Shown one piece after another: positions 36,065 to 48,937 of a stretch of DNA of 64,000 bases. The position numbers and the translations under genes were made by a program. A model generated the notes under the pieces. That model searched no databases. It saw nothing but the letters and a program-made list of their open reading frames with translations, and was not told the DNA's origin. The stretch comes from Aaosphaeria pasadenensis (taxonomy: Eukaryota > Ascomycota > Dothideomycetes > Pleosporales): positions 682,001 to 746,000 of the forward strand of contig JAKLMB010000017.1 in NCBI GenBank assembly GCA_022813625.1, in the 5' to 3' direction. Every line of letters starts with the position of its first letter. Within the stretch, counting starts at the first letter, position 1.

Positions 36065-37641
36065 CTAGTACTTCTCCCCCAACTTCCACCCAACCTGACA
36101 AGCCCGCGACCAAAGGAAGCAGCCGAGCGAAACAAGATAGCACACGAACGTCCAGACCACGACGCCCCAGTAGCTCCCGCCGGCGGCCTGGATGAGCGCA
36201 CCCGCGATCGGGATACCCGTCAGAGTGCCGAAGCTCACGATGGTGTAGCACGTAGCGTAGTACCTCCCGTACTGGTTCGTCTCGCAGAGCTGGCCGACGC
36301 ACACGGGGGTCAGCGAGATGTTGGAGCCGGACGCGAAGCCGAATGTGACTGCGAACACGATGATGAGGGCCTTGATGGTGGGAGCGTTCTCGGGGGTCGG
36401 TGTTAGGACGGCGGTGGGCAGCCACAGGGTGACGGAGGTGGCGGCGCAGAGGGCGAGCGTCGCGATCATCGAGTTGAAGCGGCCGAGGCGGTCGGCGATG
36501 TAGCCGGGGGCCCAGCGGCCCAGGCAGGAGCCTGCGTTGAAGATGGCGATGAGCTGGTAGGAGAAGGAGGACGAGAGCGTGCCGGTCGAGGTCGCGAAGG
36601 TCGTGAGGTACGTTATCGGGACGAAGAGCGCCCACTCCATGAAGTAGGTTCCGAGGGTTAGGAGGAGGTAGCCGCGGTGGCGGAGGATAAGGAGGTCCGG
36701 CATCACGGATTGGCCGCGCTTGGGGGGTAGTCGGGACTTGACGAGCGACACGGCGATGATGCCGCAGAAGAGGAAGATGAAGCCCATGATGCGGGTCGAC
36801 CAGGCGAAGCCGACGCGTGGGAGGAGGTCCTGCAGCATCAGGGGGAAGATGATGCCGCCGAGGGAGCCTCCAGCAGCGGCGATGCCTGTTGCGTTGGCAC
36901 GCTTCTCGAGGAAGAAGTGGCCAATCGCCCCAAAAGCGGGCGTGAAGATGAGTGAGGATCCCGTGCCGCCGAGGATGCCGAACACGATGAGGAAGTGCCA
37001 GTACTGGGTGCAGACTCCGAGGAGGAACGAAGTTGCAACCATGAGGGCCGAACCGGCGGCGACGAGGAGCTTGGGACCGTGAGCATCGAAGATGGGGCCG
37101 ATCTGGATCCCGCAGAAGAAGGAGAGGAAGATGAATACGCTGAAGATCCATCCCACAGTGCTCTCAGAGTAATCCTTAAGTTGATTCTCGCCCAGATAGG
37201 AATGGAATATACCAATGGTATTCCTACATCAGTAGAGTTAGCTTCGAGATACTGGCATATTAGATTCACGAAATGTGCAACTTACATCATTCCAAAGGCA
37301 ATGAAAGCCCCAAGGAAGCTACCAAGCACGACGAGCCATGCTTCAAGGCCGCCCTCTGGATACGATACCTCACCCTGGTTGGTGGTAGTCACTGACAATG
37401 CCTCTTCATCGCGATGAGCAGCATTGGGATGTTGGCCTCCTTCAGGGGCATCCGACTTTTCCGTTTGCGCCGGGGCAGCGGCAGTAGGAGTTTGGTGCGA
37501 ATGGCATTTTGAAATCACCCTCTCGGTTGGTGGATCACTTGGTGGGATGGTAAACTCGACCGAAGGGAATGTATTCACCTTCGTTAGTTGGTTGCGTTCA
37601 ACGATTTGTCCTGGCGTGCTGCCTTTGTGTTCCTCGCGCAT
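36065..37641 (-). CDS. MFS monocarboxylate-type transporter (504 aa)
   Basis: Exons 37641-37286 and 37223-36065 with a 62-nt intron. The soluble N-terminus (~115 residues) leads to VSYPEGGLEAWLVVLGSFLG, the standard entry to the first helix of fungal monocarboxylate-porter-like MFS proteins. About twelve hydrophobic segments follow, including YSESTVGWIFSVFIFLSFF, GGTGSSLIFTPAFGAIGHFF, the loop ADRLGRFNSM and RYYATCYTIVSFGTLTGIP. The open frame reaches back to an ATG at 37782 (551 aa); the internal Met at 37641 gives a more usual length and is preferred. The second exon is clearly GC-rich, producing a 370-codon shadow frame on the same strand. The substrate (monocarboxylate, riboflavin or other) cannot be told. 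Confidence 0.87.
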
Positions 37642-38975
37642 CCGAATTGGAGGTCTTGTTTCGTTGTGGATTCCGATATGGTCGCGAAGGTAGGAAGAGT
37701 AGTTCGAACAGGAGGTTGCAGTCGATAAGGTTGGTGTTGTCTGTTTTTTCCTTTTCTTTCCGTGGAGATATTGACGATTCAAAAAAAATTTCCTTTGGAG
37801 AATATGGGGATCTGTGCACCAGTAGGGCGAGGGAAGCAGGATCGAGTCTTTGATTCAAAAACTCTTCCCAATAGAATTTGTATTGTTTCTAGACCGCAAG
37901 CATACAATCGTTCTTCGACGAACCCGTGCAGGCCTTTTCTTTCTCTTAAGGAGAAGAAGGAGGATGTATGAGGAATTGCGAAGACGCAAAAGTCGAGGAA
38001 GATGTCGAAGAAAGGGCGCGGGGGCGGTTTATGTAGGTAATTGATGGACGAGCCCCACAAGAAATTGTTGGAGCTCCTCTCGCGGAATAATAACGGAATA
38101 AATGGGAGGAGTAAAGCCAATCCATTAGTTACTCAATTGGTCAACCGTTGAGGCGGGAATAACTACCTACCTGGGCTGGGTACTTAGTTCATGCGGAAGA
38201 AGACGAGGAAAAATTGGTACATAGTACATACATACCTACCTACAATAGCCGACTCATACAACATCGGCTCGGCCCAATCCGATCCAAGCACCCGCTTTTC
38301 CGACGGAGAGCTCCTGAATGCCGTGATTGGTCAAAATGGTCGCTTTTAGTTACCCATTAGGTCATTATCAAGTCATTCCGCATCAAGAAAGCCAAGTACA
38401 TCTCTTGCATCGATAACTAAAGTATACTGTATTGTCATCATTGCTATGAAGTACAACTTGGAACATCTGTTCATGATGTTGAAACCATTCCCATAAAGTA
38501 ACGCCTTGTCTTTGATGAAGACTACAAGGCAAGATAAAGAAAAGAAAAAGAGAAAAACAGTCTGCCACCGACCGAGAGAAACGAGCCATCCGGGTATCAT
38601 AAAGAGATAAGAACCTAGGCCACCAAAGACTCCGATTGGGAAAGGGTATTCCGATAACTCCGAGTATTATGCTGATGTTGATGTTGATGCATTTTCCATT
38701 GTTGATTCAATGTACTCATAACAGTATAAACAAAGACGCACCCGCAGAAGTGATTGATTGTTCGAGGGTGGTTGAATAGAAATTGTTTGCCGAAGAGAGA
38801 TCCGTTGAGAAGTGTCCCGGCGAAAGTTGAAGCGAGAAAGTAGTGAAGTTGCCGTTTATCTTGAGTGAATTGCCTACACTAATGTTAGAAACCATTTACC
38901 TGAAAGTGAATTGCAATCCAGCCATCGTTTTCACGAATGACCTGGATGCTCATGTGATTTAGCCTCGCTTACTCT
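37642..38975. other. Intergenic region, no gene seen
   Basis: Contains the 5' flank of the MFS gene and, on the right, the 3' flank of the minus-strand Ser/Thr/Glu-rich gene. Open frames are short and overlapping. A CTAC/TACATAC-rich patch lies at about 38215-38245. Confidence 0.45.
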
Positions 38976-40324
38976 TTAATTGAACAAAGCCTCGACTTCA
39001 GGCGACAACACTCTTCTCAACCTCTGGCGGATCTCATCCACCTCGTCCGAATTCCACCACCTGTTCGCCGGGTTTCCGATCTTGCCAATCATCATGTTGG
39101 CGTCTACCTCTGGCCAGGCGAGTCCCAGAATCGCCGCAACGATCTCTCTGGTGATCGCTCGATCCTTGAGTCCAACCAATACAGCAGCCCACAATAGGAC
39201 GGGCGGGACTGCTGCATTGGAGTTTATTGTGCCCACGCATGAGCACGTATCCTTGTGGCTTTCGGCAGGAGCTGCCAGTGATGCCATGACCTGGGCGTAT
39301 TGTAGCATCCCCAGGATATCGTGACCACCATGGATGGTGGTGAGTCCTAAATGTTATCGTTAGAATATTGAAGAAAGCAATAGAAAGCAAGGTAGGAAAA
39401 CTTACGGTTGAGTCCGAGGATGAAATCTGCTCCATCCTCATGAGCCTGATCTCCTCGAAGGAGATCAAAAGAGTTGTTAGAGCTGGCCTGCTCTATGATT
39501 GTGTCGAGGACCAGTCGGGTGCCTCGATTGAGCCAACGTTCGGCGTGGCTAACGTCCCTTGGTGTGGCCTCGCACCAAGGGACAAACAGTTGTCGGAGAT
39601 ATTTGTGGAGTGAACCACACTCCGGGATGCAGATGGTGAGGTCATTCGAGACCTCGCCTTTGGTGGTGATTGTGCCGGCGGTAGTGGCGACACTGCATTC
39701 CGATGAATTGATCTTCATTGAGAAGATCTCGGTCTGCGTGGTTTCGGTGGAGGACATCGAAACCTTCTGCATATGGAGTGACGGTTGCTTATGAACCGCC
39801 ACTGCCCGCTTCGGGACCGTGATGTTGGTCATGGAAGCTGGGCAGAGTGAAATAATTTGAGCTAGAGGCAGCTCAGGGAGCATCAGCTCGATGGACTTTG
39901 TGGACTTTGTGGACTCGGCGGACTCGGTATACTTGATGGACTCAGTAGGCTCGGTGGGGATGGTGGACTCAGTGGGGACGCTGGACTCGGAGGCAGTGTA
40001 GTACTCAATGGGGGCGATGGACTCGGTGAAAGTGATGGACTCGGAGGGCGTGATGGAATCGGAGGATTCAGAGAGTTCGAAAAGTTTGGTGGCTTCTGTG
40101 ATGTTGGTTATGATGGCAAGATTGTTGTTGGATGCGAACATCTGCTTGACTTTAGCCTTAGCTTTATTTTTACCTGCTCGGCACAAGTTCTTGACATCGC
40201 GACGAATGAGCTTGCTGGTCCAAGCAAAGTCACGACAGACGTGTGGGAGGTGGCGGGCCTGTGGTGGTGCAATGCCACGAAGAGGTTTCTTCGCCTTGGA
40301 GGAGAAAAGTTGTGTGAAAGGCAT
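38976..40324 (-). CDS. Unrecognised Ser/Thr/Glu-rich protein (429 aa)
   Basis: Exons 40324-39406 and 39346-38976 with a 59-nt intron. The N-terminus is basic (MPFTQLFSSKAKKP and KNKAKAKVKQ). The middle (about residues 75-150) is an irregular repeat of Ser/Thr-Glu-Ser units such as TESIAPIE, SESSVPTES and TESIKYTES. The C-terminal ~190 residues are globular, with Cys, Trp and hydrophobic segments (YLRQLFVPWCEATP, AAVPPVLLWAAVLVGLKDR, NPANRWWNSDEVDEIRQRL). I recognise no domain. The splice junction restores GLNRLTTIHGGHDILG without a stop and total length is a multiple of three, which supports a real gene. The upstream region carries purine-rich direct repeats. Confidence 0.7.
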
Positions 40325-40831
40325 AGTGAGTTGTAGGGTTAAAGGTGTGTTGAAAGGGTAAAGGTGTTTGGGAATGTCAAAGACTGGTTTGATATGAAAG
40401 GGCAGAAGGTGATTGAAGTAGTAGATCTACTTGAAAGTGATGGCTGGTGGGATTTCTGTGAAGAAGAGTGTAAAGTAGGATGGAAGTTGGGTGAAAAGTA
40501 AGATAGAAGGGAAGTAGAGTGTAAAGTAGGATAGAAGGAGTGAATGGAAGAAGGAAGGGATTCCTGTGAAGTAGAGTGGAGAGTAGGATGGAAGAAGGAT
40601 GTCCAAAAAAAAGAGGTGGATGTATAAATTTTTGGGTCTTATATAGCATGAAAGTAAACGTCCCCCCTCCTCCCGTGTGGGGAGCCTCGTGGTGGCCAGG
40701 CAGAAATCCCATGACCAACAGTGCAATCACTTCTACCATTTCAAAATTACACATGGGCAAGTGAAGGTGAGTTTACATCAACAATCCCAACAAACAACAG
40801 CAGCACATCAATGACAACACAGCTACCTCCC
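40325..40831. promoter_or_regulatory. Promoter region of the Ser/Thr/Glu-rich gene with direct repeats
   Basis: A 507-bp gap between two minus-strand genes. Three imperfect copies of a 26-bp purine-rich unit (pattern AAGTAGAGTGTAAAGTAGG plus ATGGAAG) lie at 40461-40486, 40512-40537 and 40569-40594. On the coding strand they form a CT-rich tract 135-270 bp before the start codon, the usual location of fungal core-promoter pyrimidine tracts. Confidence 0.55.
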
Positions 40832-41999
40832 TCACAACTTCCATTTGAGTGGTTCGGGGATGCCCAGCTCTGCATCTTCCATCCACGCGCCAATACTCCA
40901 CGGCCTCACGTCCTGTGGCCAGGACTTTGCAGCTTCTTGATTCGCCGCCTGATCACCAACTTCACTATTACTCCCACCTTTACCTGTCCCATGGACAGTC
41001 ACCCAGCAACCCCTCGCCCTAGGTGCGTATGAGGTAATGGGAAATAGACACCAATCATCTGTCCCCGCCAGAATGCTCTCTTCCAAATTAGGATTGATGT
41101 CATACTCGTCCGTCCGCACACTTTTCTTCACTTCCACATCAACAGCTGCCTTGAATCCGGGGGCTTCGGGCACAGGCGGCTGTGCAAGCACAGTACTCAG
41201 TGGCATCCACCTCGAGCTCACGGGAACACTTGGGACCCATCTCCACGGCTTCAAGGTGCACGCGAAGAACGGGTTCACTCCGTCGCCGTCCTTGCTGCCG
41301 GGCGTGAACACCTTGACGGTGAGTGACTCGGGAGGCGAGGACCCTGCCGGCGTGACTGGGGCCGAGAAGTCGAAGCGGGCGAGGTGCTTCGGGATGTTCC
41401 AGTTCAGGCGGCCGTTGTAGGTGGTGGTGCGTTGGGAGACGTATATGCGGGCGATTCTGAGGGCCTTCTTGGGGATCTTCGGGGGCGTGTTGGCGGAGGT
41501 GGGGATCGTGAAGTTGCCGGGTATGATCATGAGTTCGTCGTAGGGTCCTGATGTTATTGTTAGAGTATTGTATCTCCGTCAACTTGAATCTACATCATTG
41601 AGCTTGATCAACCTAACAAACCATTGGCACGACAATTGTTGGAACTCGACCGTCACAGAAGAATGATATGCAACGCACGATGTCCAAACCACTCGAATCT
41701 CGAATCCCCATTTGGTCAAAGACGACTGAATGAAAAAGACACATACCGACAGGCGTATCCCTATACCTAACAATCATAATAACCCCCAACCCACCCACGA
41801 ACTTTCCAACCTGATCCTCACTCTTCTTTCCACCGACACATCTCTCATCCCCAGACTCCAAAGCATCATAAACCCCTTCTGGAAGTCGACTCAACGTCAA
41901 GAACAGCCAATAGCATTCGGCCTTTGTGCTCCACGGTGCCAACGAGCGGGTCACAGGGTCCACGGCAGTTGCCGTCGACGTCGACGTCGAGTCCGCCAT
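40832..41999 (-). CDS. Acetoacetate-decarboxylase-fold family protein (322 aa)
   Basis: Exons 41999-41747 and 41547-40832, joined across a 199-nt intron to give TPVGPYDELMIIPGNFTIP. This block, with RIARIYVSQRTTTYNGRLNW and IPKHLARFDFSAP, resembles fungal proteins of the acetoacetate decarboxylase-like superfamily (conserved PYDEL and YVS-NGR-NW-PKHLA patterns). The Schiff-base Lys of true decarboxylases cannot be assigned with confidence, so the catalytic role is open. The N-terminus is Thr/Ala-rich (MADSTSTSTATAV) then WLFLTLSRLPEGVYDALES. No signal peptide or membrane segment is obvious. The gene is more GC-rich than its surroundings. Confidence 0.75.
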
Positions 42000-44900
42000 T
42001 GTTCTGTGCGTGTGTGGTATGTGGGGTGGGGGAATTGATTTTAGCTCCTGGTGATGGATTGGGCCCGAAAAAGCGGGCCAAGGAAATGCTCGTCTGCAAG
42101 TAAGTAACGAGTAGGCTGAGATCTGTTACGCCTAAGGTCAGGGGTTGTATGACTTGCGTCTACACTTGCACGGATGCTACACGGCCACGATGTTGAATTG
42201 GATTGGGATGTTGGAGTAGATGTCTCTGCTCCGTATGTTTTGGTATATCTCTTTTCACTTTTCTAGGAATAGATGCTTCGGAGCTATTGTTGTTCAAGCG
42301 AAGCAAAGGACTTGTAAAGTACGGTGAAGCAAGGTCAATGGAAATGGTATCGTACTGGGACTAGTGGTTGCTTCAGATCCAGATATCCGGAAATGGAAAG
42401 GGTCCACGTGAGAAAGAGGAAGACCTGGAGCTGGTATAGTAGCGGGTAGATGATCGAAATGGGCTACCAAAAAAACAACCTAGTAAATGTGCGCAGGAGA
42501 CGGTGAAGCGACGATGGTGGGGACTCTCTTTTTCTTCCGCGCGTGGGAAATGGGATATCGTTACGAAACTACTAGACTCTAGTCGTCGTAGTCGTAGTGG
42601 ATGAACGCCAAAGTTCTCTACTGTACGCAGCACTCGAATGGCGGTCAAGGTTACGGAGCGTTTTGGCCTTGGTAAATGGTAACTAATGAAGAATCTTAGT
42701 GTGGACAACTCCCGTAGCTCACGATGGCAGCTATTGTGACTATCGCTGTAGTGCGAAAGTGAAAGTTGTGGGCTCAATTGAAATTCGGAAAGGGTGGAGC
42801 AAAAAAGGTGGAGATGGCTTCGTATGGAAATTATGTTCTCTTGCTTTCATATGAAGAGACCATCTAGCAATGAAAGGAGCCAATGAAAGTGTATATGTGG
42901 ACAGTGATTCGTACTCTTGCATACGACGACCTAACTATTGAGATGGACACATCGCCGTACCTCTGGTTGTAGCTGCGGACCCAAGACTTGGCTTGTAATT
43001 GTTTCTTACAAAGGCTGATGGTTGTGGTCGGAAGGAAACCCAAAACGAGGTGGTATAGAGGACAGAAGGGGTTGGTGCTGCCGAGGTCACGGAGAAAGGG
43101 GTGGATGGAAATCAAATCACAATGTAATAGTGGTATAGTAGTCGCAACTGACTGAGCTGGGTTGTATAGAGTAGTTGTGTTGTTATATTGAGAGAGGGTA
43201 GGTTGATGATGGGAGCTGAGGAAGTAAGACGGTGGAGTCGAGCGAGTCAACCAACGACCGACCTGTGCCTCGGGATCATGTGCTACATACATGTACTTGT
43301 TGTTTCTTACAACGACGTGCCATGTTGGATGATTTTACTCCTACCTCGGTGCTATAATATGGAATTTTATGTATGCATGTACTTGCAACAGTGACCAGGA
43401 GGGAGTGATTATAGGTTAACAGGAAAATACTATTCACCTGTACTTCATCATTCCTACACTTGATGTACTGGTACCAATTGCGACTATTCTCAGATCTGAT
43501 TGGTCTGATGATTGGAGCATAGGACTACCATGTAATTACCCCAATAACGCATCTTCGAATACATCGCACGAGGCAGCAATCTCCAAATGATCTACAAATG
43601 ATCTCTAACTTGGAGTTGTCCCTCCATCCGAGAGAAGTCCTCCCAGGCTCCGAGGAAGGTTTCGACGTCATCGACAGTAGACCTGGAACCACCATCCAAA
43701 CACGGAAAATGCACATATTAATCCAACCTGAACATCTCCGAACCACGTCCAAAGCACACAACCATCTACACTCACTCACAACTCTAGAACAACTTTCCCG
43801 CCAGTGATATTCGCAAGGTAAGAAAAACAACATGACAATCACCACATCACGTTACCCTTACCATCCCTTCCGACGCCTATATTTCGGGCCAAGCACCCGA
43901 TCGGAACCGAACTCTACCACCACATTACGAGTACATCGGTGACGAACTCGGCAAGCCACATCCTTTCCAGAAACCCCAACCCCAGTAGATCCCATTACAG
44001 TTTTACCCAACAATATCCGTTTTCTCTTGCGTACTGTACCGGTAGTTATCGATTCGTGAATTTGAATCCATGATGCCTGCAACCCATGTGGCCGTGGCGT
44101 TCATCCATCCGTACTCGCCGCCCGTCTCATCTCGTGATGTAAGCGGCGAACGCGGCGAACGGCGACCGCGACAGACGGCGACGGCGAATGTAAGTGTCCC
44201 AGACGGGCGAACCGTACGGAGAGAGACAGACTTCACCAAACCACTCTTTTCCCTTTCCCGGAGAATGTAAGACATTGATCTACGTACGTACATACAACCT
44301 TAATTTAGCGATACCGACACCACGAGGAGGCGTTGCGTTCGTCGTGGTGGCGAATGTGCGTGCGGGCTGCCACATGGCGAGGGAGGCGAAAGTGCTGCTG
44401 CAAGGGACGAGATGAGACAAGGTATGTCGGCCATTTGGTTATCCGGGGGATGTGGTGAACCTCTGCCGTGGAAGGAAGTAGTAAGTGACGTCGGGAATGA
44501 TCTGCTCATGGGATTGTTCTGGGACCCAGATCCGATGAGGAGCAGGAGATCGGATCGGAGATGTGTAGCTGTTGCGTACCGGTACTCAGTACTCATCTCT
44601 TTGTATGGACTCTGCTACTGAAGATATGTCTGGTGTTCACTTGATACGTGAGAGGTGTATGGACGTTACCGTTCGTAAATTGGCATACACATATACAGAC
44701 GAGACGGCAATATCATTTCTTATGATACATAACATAACATTCTTCAAACCTATCCGTCTCGAGAATATCAGTTACATGCAAAACACTCGCCCCGTGCTAG
44801 ACTGCAATGAACGTATATCCAAAACATCCAAAGACGCCATGTATACAATACACAGACATACATAAACACCAACACCATTCCTTTCATCCTAGATCTACAT

Positions 44901-47043
44901 ACCATCCCATACCATCTCCCCACAGCTGCAAGACGACCACTAACATCAGGCAACCCAGATAGCCCGAGCTTGGGGTTGAAATGTCGTGCATCTATCCACC
45001 CATCCCCATCTCAAATCCTTGCTTCGACGATGGGACAATGCCGTCGATACCCCCAACCCACCACCACCACCATGATCATCATCCAAAACCTAATTCCACA
45101 AGAGTGAAGGCAGGTCAACCGGGCGCCAGTACACGCACGTGGCCGTCGATCCTCAATCTTCGATTAGGCGTTCGCGCACAAAAGGGATCGACGGGGAGGG
45201 GATTGAAAGAAACGCATGGCGTCGGGAGTAGGGGGACTCAACAAATACCATTCCTGTGCTATCGAATTTTGTCTAAATGCCCTTCGTCCTTTTTTCCCTG
45301 GAGACATGGATTTTAAGACATGGATGGTCCGACGTAAGCCGTTCGTCATGGGACGAGCGAGTAGTAAGGTAGTACGAGCATGAGGACTGGGGATGGTTCT
45401 TTTTTCGTTGTTTCCTGCAGAGATGTACATTTATCTGTTTGTTTTCTACATTGCTTCGAAAGCAAGTAAGAACATGTGCAAGTATGAACCACTGAGTGGA
45501 TCCTCTCCTTTGCCAAAGGTGTTTTAGCACGAGAGTGTATTCCCATTCCCGACCCAGAGATACGTTTTGCCCATGGAACCCATCCTTCCCGTTCGGGTAG
45601 TGCATTCATGCTAGCTTGCGCTTGGTTTTGCTCCACACCACACGACATACACGCAGTTCTTTTTTGCCACGAACCGCTCAGCACGTTCACGACCACGCGA
45701 AAACGCACGAGCCCATAATCCTCTATCCAATGATGTCTCTATTCTACGGAAGGCGTACTCCCCCGTACAGTAACCTACCTCGTATGTTCTAGAAAACTCC
45801 AGATCATTGGTAGCCAGCCCGCCAGCATCGCCATGCCCAAGCCCGGAGATGCACTTGTAGGTAATGAAAGATGATCTCGTAGCGTGCCACGCGCTTGCCA
45901 AATCAATGGCCATGGCCGAACATCTCTCGTAAGTAGTCGCAGGTAGTTCCGTCTCTTGGCGCTTCTAGAAGGAAGTGGGTTATTGTTGCGGCTCGGTAGC
46001 TTTGGCGTCCTTCTTCTCGTCGCCTTCCAGGTTCGCGCCCTCCGTGCCCCCCCTTCGTGTGCCCTTTCCTGCAGGTCCGACGATGGTTCGTTGCTTAGGT
46101 TAGCGCTCTGTGTTGGGCGCCTTGCCATTCTTTCCCGCCGTGGGTCCCGCTCCTCGTTGGGTTGGGCTCGCTCGAGAGGGGCATAGAGCAAAAAGAAAAG
46201 ACAAGGAAGAAAGGAGGGGTTACCTGCGACTTCATGCATATCGTTTGCACTAATCGTGAGAAAATGAGAGTCGTAAACGTATTATTGATTCAGGTCAGGT
46301 TGAAACGAGCTCGTTTAATTCAGTCTATGTAGTTGTAACGCAAGCAAAACTGGTATATCGACAAAATGGGACCGCTGATCTATTCGAATTCCGTAGAGGC
46401 TCATGAGTTGAGAGCATGGAAGTGAGCTTTTCCAACAACCAGGAGAAAACCAACAAGCAGAAGAATGCAGAACTCCGTGACGCTATCCGTTTTATCGAGT
46501 GAAGAGCAAGTATTACTGGAAGGGTCATATCCCGAATCCGTGAATGAGGGCGATGCGCCAAAGCAAATAAGGAAACAGTAACAAGAACCCCGTAGAAGGT
46601 GGAATCACCTCCTCTAATGCGCATCAAGTCGTCATACCGGCCCCGCAAGCCGATCAAAGAGATGCACTTCAAAAGAGATGTACACGAAGGGTAAATTAGG
46701 CAGACAGCAGAGGCATCCAGGTATCCAGGGATGGTGCTGTCCTCGGGGTGATGTTCAACATCAAAAGAGGTGCCGGCCCTGGTATGCGGGAGGGGATGCT
46801 GAAAGGAAAAGGGCTTTTCGGGTACCAAATGGCTTTTCCGTTACCAAGTGGGAATAAAAACTTTTGTGTCGATGCGAACCAATCGATCAGTGACGCCGGG
46901 AGAGAAAGAAAATCCAGAACATATAGCCAAAGCCAATCTATGAGGAACCAACGCCGTGGAGCCACCTGGTATCAATGCCAACAGAGAAGGAAGCAGAACC
47001 GAGCTTGGGTAAGAATGCGATATGCGAAGAGGGAGTTGGCTCC
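42000..47043. other. Gene-poor region of about 5 kb
   Basis: No open frame here shows a domain, good codon pattern or a clear exon chain. Frames up to 167 codons (46325-46828 minus) overlap others and look random. The ends should contain the 5' flank of the 40832-41999 gene and the 3' UTR of the Sfp1-like gene. Small RNA genes could be hidden; I saw no tRNA. Confidence 0.5.
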
Positions 47044-48937
47044 TCAGAACATGGACGTGTCCATGCCGGCCATGCCTGCGCCAGCAACGTTAACGTTGAG
47101 CCCTTGGAGGTTGTTGTTAAGCGCACTGAGCTGTTGGAGCTTGAGCTCGGGATTGCAATGCGGCGCGTGCGACCTGTGGTATTTGAGACCGTTCAAGTTC
47201 TTGTAGCGCTTGCCGCAGACTTCGCATCGGTAAGGCTTCTCCTTCTCCATGCCGACGGTTCCGGGGTAAGGGATCGACGTCAGGGGGTCCACGATGGAGA
47301 AGGTGCCGTCCTCGTTCTCCTTTAGCTGTTGGTTTTGGTGGCCGTGCTGTGTATGCGTTAGTGGCGGAGAATGAGTAGGGGCGGAGTTCGTGGGTACTAA
47401 CCTGCTTGTGATACTTCAGACCGTTCTGGTTCTTGTAAGCCTTCTCGCAGCCAATAACGGGGCAGCGGAAGGGCTTGATCTCCTCGGGAGGGAAAGGGAT
47501 CTGAGGGATGTTTGCGCCCGCCAATTGCTGCTCCTGCAACTTCCTGAGCATCTCGGCGTTGGTCCCGGACAGACCAAGGTTCTTGTATGCCTGCATCTGG
47601 AGCTGCTGCTGGGTGATGCCACCAGCGCCCTGTTTGCTGAAAAGTCGCTTTCCGGGCTGGTCGATGGTGCCGTCAAAGCCGGGCATGCCGTTGCCGAAGT
47701 TCATGTTTCCAAAGTTCATGTCCATGCCCTGCATGCCCATTGTGTTGAAACCGTTGCCGAAGTCCATGTCGAGCTCTGCGGGCGTGCCGGGGTGGGACGA
47801 GTCTGGCGAGCTCCGGCTCTGGATGTTGTTCATCGGGGCGGTGCCGAGGGTGGGAGTGTTGACGGAAGAAACGGTGGGGTTGTTCTGGAGACCGAATTGT
47901 TGCGAAGCGGCAGGCGTGGAGGGTGTGGAAGTGCGGAGACCGTTGTGATTCTGCATATTCGCAAGGTTGACGTTCAATGGCTGGAGCGGAATGTTGTTCT
48001 GGTTGAACTGTGGCTGATTGAACGCCATGGGCTGCTCCTCGATCGGGGCGAGGCCATCGAGGGTGTTGCCTATGTCGTCCATCTCCATATCGTCCATGGA
48101 GTCCATGTCCTGGACGGTGGAGAGGTTCGTTCGGCTGAAGCCGTCAGAGCCGAATCGCTGCCTGCCTCCGATCGAACCCGACCTCGGGTGGAACCCTTGC
48201 TGAGTCTGCATCGCTGGGTCCCCTGCGGTTTGGGTCTGACCACCGGACATGCCAGCGGAGACACCTGTGTTAGACGGCATGCCGCCCTGGGCAGAGACGG
48301 AAGCCCGGGGATTTGGCGCATTTGCGTGAGTCTCCTCGAAGTGCTGCAGCAGGTCGTGCAGCGAATCCAAGGTGAGACCACAGCAGGTGAAGTCTTTCAT
48401 GAAGGCGGCCTCCATCTTGGGGAGATAAGAAGACGAGTGGAAGGAGGGAGATGCGCCAAATGCAGCTGGCGAAGTGCCGGTCATCAATATGCTGCGCGCG
48501 ACGGGTTAGCGACTGGCGACTTGGGCGACTGTGGCGGACAAAAGGAGGAAGTGGCAGGCAGAAAGGAAATGACCAGGAACTTACTCATCGCGAATCCATG
48601 AGCCTACGGAGACGCCGCCCCAGCTCAAACCGTTGACGAGACTGCCCATGGCGTTGCTCTCACGGCGAGGCCTGTCCTTCATGGAGATGGGACGGGCGCC
48701 ACTGCCATAGAGGGAGGAGGCAAGGCCGCTGATGGAGTCGTGGCGGGCAGACAGGCTGGGACGAGGCTCGCGGAACTCATTGTGGGAGGTGTTTGGTTGG
48801 TTGGGGGTGGTGTTGTTGCTGTCGCGGTTCGCATTGGCCTCGCGCAGGGCGAAGGTCAGATTGGAGGTCTGGTTCTGCGGGGAGGCCGAGTTGAACCTGG
48901 GCGGTGTGATGTCGATGGGCTCAGCGGTGGAGGCCAT
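47044..48937 (-). CDS. SFP1: Sfp1-like C2H2 zinc-finger transcription factor (581 aa)
   Basis: Exons 48937-48585, 48491-47402 and 47346-47044. It starts at MASTAEPIDITPPR; an in-frame Met 27 nt upstream (48964) is possible. The N-terminus contains SLVNGLSWGGVSVGSWIRDE, a conserved block of this family, followed after splicing by DILMTGTSPAAFG. An unusual finger-like CCGLTLDSLHDLLQHFEETH and two classical C2H2 fingers follow: FRCPVIGCEKAYKNQNGLKY and YRCEVCGKRYKNLNGLKYHR. An intron lies inside the His pair of the first classical finger. The centre is Asn/Gln/Met-rich. In yeast Sfp1 drives ribosomal-protein and ribosome-biogenesis genes under TOR control; a similar role here is inference. A 403-codon opposite-strand frame is a shadow. 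Confidence 0.85.

Noticed and set aside
36039..37151. 370-codon minus-strand open frame, Arg/Pro/His-rich
   Set aside because: Shifted frame of the MFS transporter exon; composition typical of an off-frame reading of GC-rich coding DNA.
47390..48601. 403-codon plus-strand open frame
   Set aside because: Antisense to the Sfp1-like gene; Leu/Val/Arg/Gly-rich without domain, caused by codon bias of the real gene.
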